NCBI GenBank assembly: GCA_014218235.1
Contig: CM024756.1
Location: 70,128,015-70,192,014 of the forward strand
Length of the DNA: 64,000 nucleotides
DNA from: Colocasia esculenta
Taxonomy: Eukaryota > Streptophyta > Magnoliopsida > Alismatales > Araceae
Direction: 5' to 3'
Numbering within the stretch: the stretch's first letter is position 1; each line of letters begins with the position of its first letter. The notes below the pieces were generated by a model. It saw nothing but the letters and a program-made list of their open reading frames with translations. It did not search any database and was not told the origin of the DNA. This document shows, one piece after another, positions 1-13,700 of this stretch. The translations under genes and the position numbers were made by a program.

Positions 1-3000
1 GTTAATTCACGTGTGCGAACTGACAGAATCCGATTTGGATTCCTAGATTGGGTTGGGCATTGAAATGACGGATCTAAAAAAAACTCAAGTCTGAAGGGTC
101 AAAACACACAATCCGGAGATCCAAAATCCCAAATAGGGATCTGATCAGCGTGTCGTTTGCTCCGACACGACCGGGTGGGTTAAATTGACGTGTGAGAACT
201 GACGGAATCCGATTTGGATTCCCGGATTGGGTTGGGCGTTGAAATGACGAATCTAAACAAAACCCAAGTCTAAAGGGTCAAAACACACAACCCGGAGATC
301 CAAAACCCAAAATAGGGATCTGATCGCCGTGCCGTTTGCTCCGACAAGACCGGATGGGTAAAATTGACGTGTGCGAATGGACAGAATCCGATCCGATTTG
401 GATTCCCGGATTGGTTGGGCATTGAAATGACGGATCTAAAAAAACATAAGTCTAAAAGGTCAAAACATACAACCCGGGGGTCCAAAATCCGAATAGGGAT
501 CTGATCGGCGTGTCGTTGGCTCCGACACGACCGGGTGGTTAAATTGACGTGTGCGAACTGACGGAATCCGATTTGGATTCCCAGATTGGGTTGGGCGTTG
601 AAATGACGGATCTAAAAAAAACTCAACTCTAAAGGTCAAAACACACATCCCGGGGGTCCAAAATCCAAATAGGGATCTGATTGGCGTGCCGATTGCTCCG
701 ACACGACCGGTGGGTTAATTGACGTGTGAGAACTGACGGAATCCGATTTGGATTCCCGGATTGGGTTGGGCGTTGAAATGACGGATCTAAAAAAAACCCA
801 AGTCTAAAGGGTCAAAACACACAACCCGGAGATCCAAAATCCAAAATAGGGATCTGATCGGCGTGCCGTTTGCTCCGACACGACCGGATGGGTAAAATTG
901 ACGTGTGCGAACTGACGGAATCCGATTTGGATTCCCGGATTTGGTTGGGCATTGAAATGACGGATCTAAAAAAACACAAGTCTAAAAGGACAAAACATAC
1001 AACCCGGGGGTTCAAAATCCCAATAGGGATCTGATCGGCGTGCCGTTGGCTCCGACATGACCGGATGGTTAAATTGAGGTGTGCGAACTGACGGAATCCG
1101 ATTTGGATTCCCAGATTGGGTTGGGCGTTGAAATGACAGATCTAAAAAAAACTCAAGTCTAAAGGGTCAAAACACACATCCCGGGGGTCCAAAATCTCAA
1201 ATAGGGATCTGATCGGCGTGTCGTTCACTCCGACACGATTGGTGGGTTAAATTGACGTGTGCTAACTACGGAATCCGATTTGGATTTCCGGATTGGGTTG
1301 GGCGTTGAAACGACAGATCTAAAAAAAACCCAAGTCTAAAGGGTCAAAACACACAACCCGGAGATCCAAAATCCAAATAGGGATCTGATCGGCGTGCCGT
1401 TTGCTACGACAAGACCGGATGGGTAAAATTGACGGGTGCGAACTGACGGAATCCGATTTGGATTCCCGGATTTGGTTGGGCATTGAAATGACGGATATAA
1501 AAAAAACATAAGTCTAAAGGGTCAAAACATACAACTCGGGGGTCCAAAATCCAAATAGGGATCTGATCGGCGTGCCGTTGGGTCCGACATGACCGGTGGG
1601 TTAAATTGACGTGTGCGAACTGACGGAATCCGATTTGGATTCCCAGATTGGGTGGGCATTGAAATGACGGATCTAAAAAAAACTCAACTCTAAATGGTCA
1701 AACACACATCCCGGGGGTCCAAAATCACAAATAGGGATCTGATTGGCGTGCTGATTGCTCCGACACGACGGGTGGGTTAAATTGACATGTGAGAACTGAC
1801 GGAATCCGATTTGGATTCCCGATTGGGTTGGGCATTGAAATGACGGATCTAAAAAAACCCAAGTCTAAAGGGTCAAAACACACAACCCGGAGATCCAAAT
1901 CTCCAATAGGGATCTGATCGGCCTGCCGTTTGCTTCGACACGACCGATGTGTAAAATTGACGTGTGCGAACTGACGGAATCCGATTTGGATTCCCGGATT
2001 TGGTTGGGCATTGAAATGACGGATCTAAAAAAACACAAGTCTAAAAGGACAAAACATACAACCCGGGGGTTCAAAATCCCAAATAGGGATCTGATCGGTG
2101 TGTCGTTGGCTCCGACACGACCGGATGGGTTAATTGACGTGTGCGAACTGACGGAATCCGATTTGGATTCCCAGATTGGGTTGGGCGTTGAAATGATGGA
2201 TCTAAAAAAAAGTCAAGTCTAAAGGGTCAAAACACACATCCCGGGGGTCCAAAATCCCAAATAGGGATCTGATCGCGTGCCGTTTACTCCGACACGACCG
2301 AGTGGGTGAAAGTGACGTGTGCGAACTGACGGAATCCAATTTGGATTCCCGGATTGGGTTGGGCGTTGAAATGACAGATCTACAAAAACCCGAGTTTTAA
2401 GCGTCAAAACATACAACCCGGTGGTCCAAAATCACAAATAGGGATCTGATCGGCGTGCCGTTTCGTCCAACACAACAAGTTGGGTTAAATTGACATGTGC
2501 GAACTGACGGAATCCGATTTGGATTGCTAGATTGGGTTGGGCGTTGAAATGATGGATCTAAAAAAAACCCAACTCTAAAGGGTCAAAACAGATAACCCGG
2601 GTCCAAAATCCCAAATAGAGATCTGATCGGCGTGCTGTTTACTCCGACACGACAGGGTGGGTGAAAGTGACGTGTGCGAACTGACGGAATCCGATTTGGA
2701 TTCCTGGAATGGGTTGGGCGTTGAAATGATGGATCTAAAAAACTCGAGTCTAAAGGGTCAAAACCTACAACCCGGGGGTACAAAATCCCAAATAGGGATC
2801 TGATCGGCGTACCGTTCACTTCGACACGACCGGGTGGGTTAAATTGACATGTGCGAACTGACGGAATCCGATTTGGATTCCCTGATTGGGTTGGGCGTTG
2901 AAATGACGGATCTAAAAAAACAAAAAGTCTGAAGGGTCAAAACACACAACCCGGGGTCCAAAATCCCAATAGGGATCTGATAGGCGTGTGTTCACTCCGA

Positions 3001-3027
3001 CACGTCGGGGTGGGTTAAATTGACGTG

Positions 3028-6000
3028 TGCGAACAGACGGAATCCTATTTGGATTTCCGGATTGGGTTGGGTGTTGAAATGACAGATCTAAAAAAACCAG
3101 AGTCTAAAGGGTCAAAACATACAAGCCAGGGGTCCAAAATCCCAAATAGGGATATGATCGGCGTGTCGTTCGCTCCGACACTACCGGGTGGTAAATTGAC
3201 GTGTGCGAACTGACGGAATCCGATTTGGATTCCCGAATTGGGTTCAGCGTTCAAATGACGGATCTAAAAAAAACTTGTCTAAAGGGTCAAACACTCAACC
3301 TGGGGGTCCAAATCCCAAATAGGGATCTGATCGACGTGCCGCTCAGTCCGACACGATCAGTTGGGTGAAAGCAACGTGTGCGAACATAGGGAATCCGATT
3401 TGGTTTCGCGGATTGGGTTGCGCGTTGAAATGACAGATCTAAAAAAATCAACTCTAAGGGGTCAAAACACAACCCGGGGTTCAAATCTCAGAAAGGGATC
3501 TGATCGACGTGCCATTTGCTCCGACACGACCGGGTGGGTGAAAGTGACGTGTGCGAACTGACGGAATTCGATCTAGATTCCAAGATTGGGTTGGGCGTTG
3601 AAATGATGGATCTAAAAAAACCCAAGTCTAAAGGGTCAAAACACACAACCCGAAGGTCCAAAATCCCAAATAGGGATCTGATCGGCGTGCCATTTGTCCG
3701 ACACGATCGGGTGGGTTAAATTCACGTGTGCGAACAGACAGAATCCGATTTGGATTCCAGCAGTGGGTTGGGCGTTGAAATGACGGATCTAAAAAAAACT
3801 CAAGTCTGAAGGGTCAAAACACACAACCCGGAGATCCAAAATCCCAAATAGGGATCTGATCGGCGTGCCGTTTGCTCCGACATGACCGGGTGGGTTAAAT
3901 TGACGCGTGCGAACTGACATAATCTGATTTGGATTCCCGGATTGGGTTGGGCATTGAAATGACGGATCTAAAAAAAACCCAAGTCTAAAGGTCAAAACAT
4001 GCACCCGGGGGTCCAAAATCCCAAATAGGGATTTGATTTGCGTGTCGTTGGCTCCGACACGACCGGGTGGGTAAATTGAGGTGTGCGAACTGATGGAATT
4101 CGATTTGGATTCCCAGATTGGGTTGGGCTTTGAAATGATGGATCTAAAAAAACTCAAGTCTAAAGGGTCAAAACACACATCCCGGGGGTCCAAAATCCTA
4201 AATAGGGATCTGATCAGCGTGCCGTTTGTTTCGACACAACCGAGTGGGTGAAAGTGACGTGTGCGAACTGACGGAATCCGATTTGGATTCCCGGATTGGG
4301 TTGGCTGTTGAAATGATGGATTTACAAAACCCGAGTCTTAAGCGTCAAAACATACAACCCGGGGGTCCAAAATCACAAATAGGGATCTGATCGCATGCCG
4401 TTTGGTCCAACACAACCAGGTGGGTTAAATTGACATGTGCGAACTGACGGAATCCGATTGGATTCTTAGATTGGGTTGGGCATTGAAATGACGGATCTAA
4501 AAAAACCCACTCTAAAGGGTCAACAAAACATACAACCCGGGGTCCAAAATCCCAAATAGAGATCTGATCAGCGTGCCCTTTACTCTGACACGACCGGGTG
4601 GGTGAAAGTGTTGTGAGCGAACTGACGGAATCCGATTTGCATTCCCGGATGGGTTTGGCGTTGAAATGACGGATCTAAAAAAACCCGAGTCTAAAAGGTC
4701 AAAACATACAACCCGTGGGTCCAAAATCCCAAATAGGGATCTGGTCGTTGTACCGTTCACTTCGACACGACCGGGTGGTTTAAATTGACATGTGCGAACT
4801 GACGGAATCCGATTTGGATTCCCTGATTGGGTTGGGCGTTGAAATGACGGATCTAAAAACCCAAGTCTGAAGGGTCAAAACACACAACCCGGGGGTCCAA
4901 AATCGCAAATAGGGATCTGATAGGCGTGTGTTCACTCCGACACGACGGGGTGTTAAATTGACGTGTGCGAACAGACGGAATCCGATTTGGATTTTCGGAT
5001 TGGGTGGGTGTTGAAATGACGGATCTAAAAAACCCGCGTCTAAAGGGTCAAAACATACAACCCAGGGGTCCAAAATACAAATAGGGATCTGATCGGCGTG
5101 TCGTTCGCTTCGACACGACCGGGTGGTAAATTGACGTGTGCGAACTGACGGAATCCGATTTGGATTCCCGGATTGGGTTCGGCGTTCAAATGACGGATCT
5201 AAAAAAACACTTGTCTAAAGGGTCAAAACACACAACCTGGGGGTCCAAAATCCCAAATAGGGATCTGATCGGCGTGCCGTTCACTCCGACATGACCAGTT
5301 GGGTGAAAGCGACGTGTGCGAACTGGCGGAATCCTATTTGGATTCACGGATTGGGTTGGGCATTGAAATGACGGATCTAAAAAAATCCAACTCTAAAGGG
5401 TCAAAACACACAACCCGGGGGTTCAAAATCTCAGAAATGGAACTGTTCGACGTGCCATTTGCTCCGACACGACCGGGTGGGTGAAAGTGACGTGTGCGAA
5501 CTGACGGAATCAGATCTGGATTCCCGGATTGTGTTGGGCGTTGAAATGATGGATCTAAAAAACACAAGTCTAAAGGGTCAAAACACACAACCCGGGCGTC
5601 CAAAATCCCAAATAGGGATCTGATCGCGAGCCATTTGCTCTGACACGATCGGGTGGGTTAAATTCACGTGTGCGAACTGACAGAATCCGATTTGGATTCC
5701 TAGATTGGGTTGGGCGTTGAAATGCGATCTAAAAAAAACTCAAGTCGGAAGGGTCAAAACACACAACCCGGAGATCCAATATCCCAAATAGGGATCTGAT
5801 CGGCGTGCCGTTTGCTCCGACACGACCGGGTGGTTAAATTGACGTGTGCGAACTGACGGAATCTGATTTGGATTCCCGGATTGGGTTGGGCATTGAAATG
5901 ACGGATCTGAAAAAACCCAAGTCTAAATGGTCAAAACATACAACCCGGGGGTCCAAAATCCCAATAGGGATCTGATCGGCGTGCCGTTGGCTCCGACACG

Positions 6001-6896
6001 ACCGGTGGGTTAAATTGGGTGTGCGAACTGAAGGAATCCGATTTGGATTCCCAGATTGGGTTGGGCGTTGAAATACAGATCTAAAAAAAACTCAAGTCTA
6101 AAGGGTCAAAACACACATCCCGGGGTCCAAAATCCCAAATAGGGATCTGATCGGCGTGTCGTTTGCTCCGACACGACCGAGTGGGTGAAAGTGATGTGAG
6201 AACTGACGGAATCCGATTTGGATTCCCGGATTGGTTGGGCGTTGAAATGACGGATCTACAAAAACCCAGTCTTAAGCGTCAAAACATACAACCCGGGGGT
6301 CCAAAATCACAAATAGGGATCTGATCGGCGTGCCGTTTGGTCCAACACAACCAGGTGGGTTAATTGACATGTGCTAACTGACGGAATCCGATTTGGATTC
6401 CTAGATTGGGTGTGCGTTGAAATGACGGATCTAAAAAAAACCCAACTCTAAAGGGTCAAAACATACAACCGGGGTCCAAAATCCCAATAGATATCTGATC
6501 GGCGTGCCGTTTACTCCGACACTACCGGGTGGGTGAAAGTGACGTGTGCGAACTGACGGAATCCGATTTGGATTCCCGGAATGGGTTGGGCGTTGAAATG
6601 ACGATCTAAAAAAAACAGAGTCTAAAGGGTCAAAACATACAACCTGGGGTCCAAAATCCCAAATAGGGATCTGATCGGTGTACTGTTCACTTCGACACGA
6701 CCGGTGGGTTAAATTGACATGTGCGAACTGACGGAATCCGATTTGGATTCCCTGATTGGGTTGGGCGTTGAAATGATGGATCTAAAAAACCCCAGTCTGA
6801 AGGGTCAAACACACAACCCGGGGGTCCAAAATCCCAAATAGGGATCTGATAGGCGTGTGTTCACTCCGACACGACGGGGTAGGTTAAATTGACGTG
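3028..6896 (+). repeat. 22-monomer higher-order repeat, copy A
   Basis: This stretch of 22 monomers recurs as the next 3.86 kb. Private variants appear at the same offset in both copies: CGCTCAGTCCG near 3,340 and 7,203, TTGTGAGCGA at 4,611 and 8,471, GTGCTAACTGAC near 6,371 and 10,229, and GAAATACAGATC near 6,070 and 9,923. Internally it is two related 11-monomer units of about 1.93 kb. Boundaries are set where the similarity between copies changes and are good to a few tens of bases. Confidence 0.88.
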
Positions 6897-9800
6897 TGCG
6901 AACAGACGGAATCCTATTTGATTTCCGATTGGGTTGGGTGTTGAAATGACAGATCTAAAAAAACCAGAGTCTAAAGGGTCAAAACATACAAGCCAGGGTC
7001 CAAAATCCAAATAGGGATATGATCGGCGTGTCGTTCGCTCCGACACTACCGGGTGGTAAATTGACGTGTGCGAACTGACGAATCCGATTTGGATTCCCGA
7101 ATTGGGTTCAGCGTTCAAATGACGGATCTAAAAAAAACTTGTCTAAAGGGTCAAAACACTCAACCTGGGGGTCCAAATCCCAATAGGGATCTGATCGACG
7201 TGCCGCTCAGTCCGACACGATCAGTTGGGTGAAAGCAACGTGTGCGAACAGAGGGAATCCGATTTGGTTTCGCGGATTGGGTTGCGCGTTGAAATGACAG
7301 ATCTAAAAAAATCAACTCTAAAGGGTCAAAACACACAACCCGGGGTTCAAAATCTCAGAAAGGGATCTGATCGACGTGCCATTTGCTCCGACACGACCGG
7401 GTGGGTGAAAGTGACGTGTGCGAACTGACGGAATTCGATCTAGATTCCAAGATTGGGTTGGGCGTTGAAATGACGGATCTAAAAACCCAAGTCTAAAGGG
7501 TCAAAACACACAACCCGAAGGTCCAAAATCCCAAATAGGATCTGATCGGCGTGCCATTTGTCCGACACGATCGGGTGGGTTAAATTCACGTGTGCGAACA
7601 GACAGAATCCGATTTGGATTCCAGCAGTGGGTTGGGCGTTGAATGACGGATCTAAAAAAACTCAAGTCTGAAGGGTCAAAACACACAACCCGGAGATCCA
7701 AAATCCCAAATAGGGATCTGATCGGCGTGCCGTTTGCTCCGACATGACCGTGTGGTTAAATTGACGCGTGCGAACTGACATAATCTGATTTGGATTCCCG
7801 GATTGGGTTGGGCATTGAAATGACGGATCTAAAAAAAACCCAAGTCTAAAGGGTCAAACATGCAACCCGGGGGTCCAAAATCCCAAATAGGGATTGATTT
7901 GCGTGCCGTTGGCTCCGACACGACCGGGTGGGTTAAATTGAGGTGTGCGAACTGATGGAATTCGATTTGGATTCCCAGATTGGGTTGGGCTTTGAAATGA
8001 TGGATCTAAAAAAACTCAAGTCTAAAGGGTCAAAACACACATCCCGGGGTCCAAAATCCTAAATAGGGATCTGATCAGCGTGCCGTTTGTTTCGACACAA
8101 CCGAGTGGGTGAAAGTGACGTGTGCGAACTGACGGAATCCGATTTGGATTCCCGTGGGTTGTGGATGTGGGTTGGCTTAAATGATGGATTTACAAACCCT
8201 CTTAAGCGTCAAACATACAACCCGGGGTCCAAAATCACAATAGGGATCTGATCGGCATGCCGTTTGGTCCAACACAACCAGGTGGGTTAATTGACATGTG
8301 CGAACTGACGGAATCCGATTTGGATTCTTAGATTGGGTTGGGCATTGAAATGACGGATCTAAAAAAAACCCAACTCTAAAGGGTCAAAACATACAACCCG
8401 GGGTCCAAAATCCCAATAGAGATCTGATCAGCGTGCCCTTTACTCTGACACGACCGGGTGGGTGAAAGTGTTGTGAGCGAACTGACGGAATCCGATTTGC
8501 ATTCCCGAATGGGTTGGGCGTTGAAATGACGGATCTAAAAAACCCGAGTCTAAAAGGTCAAAACATACAACCCGTGGGTCCAAATCCCAAATAGGGATCT
8601 GGTCGTTGTACCGTTCACTTCGACACGACCGGGTGGGTTAAATTGACATGTGCGAACTGACGGAATCCGATTTGGATTCCCTGATTGGGTTGGGCGTTGA
8701 AATGACGGATCTAAAAAACCCAAGTCTGAAGGGTCAAAACACACAACCCGGGGGTCCAAAATCGCAAATAGGGATCTGATAGGCGTGTGTTCACTCCGAC
8801 ACGACGGGTGGGTTAAATTGACGTGTGCGAACAGACGAATCCGATTTGGATTTTCGGATTGGGTTGGGTTTGAAATGACGGATCTAAAAAACCTGCGTCT
8901 AAGGGTCAAAACATACAACCCAGGGTCCAAAATACCAAATAGGGATCTGATCGGCGTGTCGTTCGCTTCGACACGACCGGTGGTAATTGACGTGTGCGAA
9001 CTGACGGAATCCGATTTGGATTCCCGATTGGGTTCGGCGTTCAAATGACGGATCTAAAAAAAACACTTGTCTAAAGGGTCAAAACACACAACCTGGGGGT
9101 CCAAATCCCAAATAGGGATCTGATCGGCGTGCCGTTCACTCCGACATGACCAGTTGGGTGAAAGCGACGTGTGCAAACTGGCGGAATCCTATTTGGATTC
9201 ACGGATTGGGTTGGGCATTGAAATGACGGATCTAAAAAAATCCAACTCTAAGGGTCAAAACACACACCCGGGGTTCAAAATCTCAGAAATGGAACTGTTC
9301 GACGTGCCATTTGCTCCGACACGACCGGTGGTGAAAGTGACGTGTGCGAACTGACGGAATCAGATCTGGATTCCCGGATTGTGTTGGGCGTTGAAATGAT
9401 GGATCTAAAAACACAAGTCTAAAGGGTCAAAACACACAACCCGGGCGTCCAAAATCCCAAATAGGGATCTGATCGGCGAGCCATTTGCTCTGACACGATC
9501 GGGTGGGTTAAATTCACGTGTGCGAACTGACAGAATCCGATTTGGATTCCTAGATTGGGTTGGGCGTTGAAATGCGGATCTAAAAAAACTCAAGTCGGAA
9601 GGGTCAAAACACACAACCCGAGATCCAATATCCCAAATAGGGATCTGATCGGCGTGCCGTTTGCTCCGACACGACCGGGTGGGTTAAATTGACGTGTGCG
9701 AACTGACGGAATCTGATTTGGATTCCCGGATTGGGTTGGGCATTGAAATGACGGATCTGAAAAAACCCAAGTCTAAATGGTCAAAACATACAACCCGGGG

Positions 9801-10756
9801 GTCCAAAATCCCAAATAGGGATCTGATCGGCGTGCCGTTGGCTCCGACACGACCGGGTGGGTTAAATTGAGGTGTGCGAACTGAAGGAATCCGATTTGGA
9901 TTCCCAGATTGGGTTGGGCGTTGAAATACAGATCTAAAAAAAACTCAAGTCTAAAGGGTCAAAACACACATCCCGGGGGTCCAAAATCCCAAATAGGGAT
10001 CTGATCGGCGTGTCGTTTGCTCCGACACGACCGAGTGGGTGAAAGTGATGTGTGAGAACTGACGGAATCCGATTTGGATTCCCGGATTGGGTTGGGCGTT
10101 GAAATGACGGATCTACAAAAACCCAAGTCTTAAGCGTCAAAACATACAACCCGGGGGTCCAAAATCACAAATGGGATCTGATCGGCGTGCCGTTTGGTCC
10201 AACACAACCAGGTGGTTAAATTGACATGTGCTAACTGACGGAATCCGATTTGGATTCCTAGATGGGTTGGGCGTTGAAATGACGGATCTAAAAAAAACCC
10301 AACTCTAAAGGGTCAAAACATACAACCCGGGTCCAAAATCCAAATAGATATCTGATCGGCGTGCCGTTTACTCCGACACTACGGGTGGGTGAAAGTGACG
10401 TGTGCGAACTGACGGAATCCGATTGGATTCCCGGAATGGTTTGGGCGTTGAAATGACGGATCTAAAAAAACCAGAGTCTAAAGGGTCAAAACATACAACC
10501 TGGGGGTCCAAAATCCCAAATAGGGATCTGATCGGTGTACTGTTCACTTCGACACGACCGGGTGGGTTAAATTGACATGTGCGAACTGACGGAATCCGAT
10601 TTGGATTCCCTGATTGGGTTGGGCGTTGAAATGATGGATCTAAAAAAACCCAAGTCTGAAGGGTCAAAACACACAACCCGGGGGTCCAAAATCCCAAATA
10701 GGGATCTGATAGGCGTGTGTTCACTCCGACACGACGGGGTAGGTTAAATTGACGTG
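6897..10756 (+). repeat. 22-monomer higher-order repeat, copy B
   Basis: Second tandem copy of the 3.86 kb unit. It follows copy A monomer for monomer until about 10,756, where the sequence (GACGTGCACGAACAG) departs from the start of copy A. Most differences from copy A are one-base indels in G or A runs. One monomer, at 8,141-8,215, is locally scrambled relative to its partner at about 4,285-4,345. Confidence 0.87.
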
Positions 10757-13700
10757 CACGAACAGACGGAATCCGATTTGGATTTCTGGATTGGTTTGGT
10801 GTTGAAATGACGGATCTATTAAACCTGAGTCTAAAGGGTTAAAACATACAACCCAGGGGTCCAAAATCCCAATAATGATTTGATCGGCGTGCCGTTCGCT
10901 CCGACACGACCGGTGGTAAATTGACGTGTGGCGAACTGACGGAATCCGATTAGGATTCCCGGATTGGTTTCGGCGTTCAAATGACGGATCTAAAAAAAAC
11001 TTGTCTAAAGGGTCAAAACACACAACCTGGGGTCCAAAATCCCAAATAGGGATCTGATCGTTGTGTCGTTCACTCCGACACGACCAGTGGGTGAAAGCGA
11101 CGTGTGCGAACTGGCGGAATCCTATTTGGATTCGCTGATTGGGTTGGGCATTGAAATGACGGATCTAAAAAAATCCAACTCTCAAGGGTCAAAATACAGA
11201 ACCCGGGGTTCAAAATCACAGAAATGGATCTGTTCGACGTGCCATTTGCTTCGACACGACCGGGTGGGTGAAAGTGACTTGTGCGAACTGACGGAATCCG
11301 ATCTAGATTCCCGGATTGTGTTGGGCGTTGAAATGATAGATCTAAAAAAACCAAGTCTAAAGGGTCAAAACCACAACCTGGGGGTCCAAAATCCCAAATA
11401 GGGATCTTATCGGCGTACCATTTTCTCCGACACGATCGAGTGGGTTAAATTCACGTGTGCGAACTGACAGAATCCGATTTGGATTCCTGGATTGGGTTGG
11501 GCGTTGAAATGCGGATCTAAAAAAACTCAAGTCGGAAGGGTCAAAACACACGACCCGGAGATCCAATATCCTAAATAGGGATCTGATCGGCGTGCCGTTT
11601 GCTCCGACACGACCGGGGGGTTAAATTGACGTGTGCGAACTGACGGAATCTGATTTGGATTCCCGGATTGGGTTGGGCATTGAAATGACGGATCTAAAAA
11701 AAACCCAAGTCTAAAGGGTCAAAACACAACCCGGGGGTCCAAAATCCCAATAGGGATCTGATCGGCGTGTCGTTGGCTCCGACACGACTGGGTGGGTTAA
11801 ATTGAAGTGTGCGAACTGACGGAATCTGATTTGGATTCCCAGATTGGGTTGGGCGTTGAAATGACGGATCTAAAAAAAACTCAAGTCTAAAGGGTCAAAA
11901 CACACATCCCCGGGTCCAAAATCCCAAAGGGATCTGATCGGCGTGTCGTTTGCTCCGACACGACCGAGTGGGTGAAAGTGACGTGTGCGAACTGACGGAA
12001 TCCGATTTGGATTCCCGGATTGGGTTGGGCGTTGAAATGACGGATCTACAAAAACCCGAGTCTTAAGCGTCAAAACATACAACCCGGAGGTCCAAAATCA
12101 CAAATAGGGATTGATCGGCGTGCCGTTTGGTCCACACAACCAGGTGGGTTAAATTGACATGTGCGAACTGACGGAATCCGATTTGGATTCCTAGATTGGG
12201 TTGGGCGTTGAAATGACGGATCTAAAAAAAACCCAACTCTAAAGGGTCAAAACATACAACCCGGGGTCCAAAATCCCAAATAGAGATCTAATCGGCGTGC
12301 CGTTTACTCCGACACGACTGGTGGGTGGTGAAAGTGATGTGTTCGAACTGACGGAATCCGATTTGGATTCCCGAATGGGTTGGGCGTTGAAATTACGGAT
12401 CTAAAAAAATCAGAGTTTAAAGGGTCAAAACATACAACCCGGGGGTCCAAAATCCCAAATAGGGATCTGATCGGTGTACCGTTCACTTCGACACGACCGG
12501 GTGGGTTAATTGACATGTGCGAACTGACGGAATCCGATTTGGATTCCCTGATTGGGTTGGGCGTTGAAATGACAGATCTAAAAAACCCAAGTCTGAAGGG
12601 TCAAAACACACAACCCGGGGGTTCAAAATCCCCATAGGGATTTGATCGGCGTGCCATTTGCTCCGACACGACCGGGTGGGTGAAAGTGACGTGTGCAAAC
12701 GAAATCCGATCTGGATTCTAGGATTGGGTTGGGCGTTGAAATGACGAATCTAAAAAACCCAAGTCTGAAGGGTGAAAACACACAACCCGGAGATCCAAAA
12801 TCCAAATAGGGATCTGATCGGTGTGTCGTTTGCTCCGACACGACCGGGTGGGTAAAATTGATGTGTGCGAACTGACAGAATCCGATTTGGATTCCCGGAT
12901 TTGGTTGGGCATTTAAATGACGGATCTAAAAAAAATCCAAGTCTAAAGGGTCAAAACATACAACCCGGGGTCCAAAATCCCAAATAGGGATGTGATCGGC
13001 GTGCCGTTGTCTCCGACACGACCGGGTGGGTTAAATTGAGGTGTGCGAACTGACGGAATCCGATTTGGATTCCCAGATTGGGTTGGGTGTTGAAATGACG
13101 GATCTAAAAAAACTCAAGTCTAAAGGGTCAAAACACACATCCCGAGGGTCCAAAATCCCAAATAGGGATCTGATCAGCGTGCTGTTTTGCTCCGACACGA
13201 CCGGGTGGGTTAAATTGACGTGTGCGAACCGATGGAATCCGATTTGGATTCTCGGATTGGGTTGGGCGTTGAAATGACGGATCTAAAAAAAACCCAAGTC
13301 TAAAGGGTCAAAACACACACCCGAGATCCAAATCCAAATAGGGATCTGATCGGCGTGTCGTTTGCTCCGACATGAACGGGTGGGTAAAATGACGTGTGCG
13401 AACTGACAGAATCCGATTTGGATTTCAGGATTTGGTTGGGCATTTAAATGACGGATCTAAAAAAAACCCAAGTCTAAAGGGTCAAAACATACAACCCAGG
13501 GTCCAACATCCCAAATAGGGATCTGATCGGCGTGTCGTTCGCTCCGACACGACCGGGTGGTAAATTGTCGTGTGCGAACTGACGGAATCCGATTTGGATT
13601 CCCAGATTGGTTTCCCGTTCAAATGACGGATCTAAAAACAACTGTCTAAAGGGTCAAAACACACAACCTGGGGGTCCAAAATCCCAAATAGGGATCTGAT

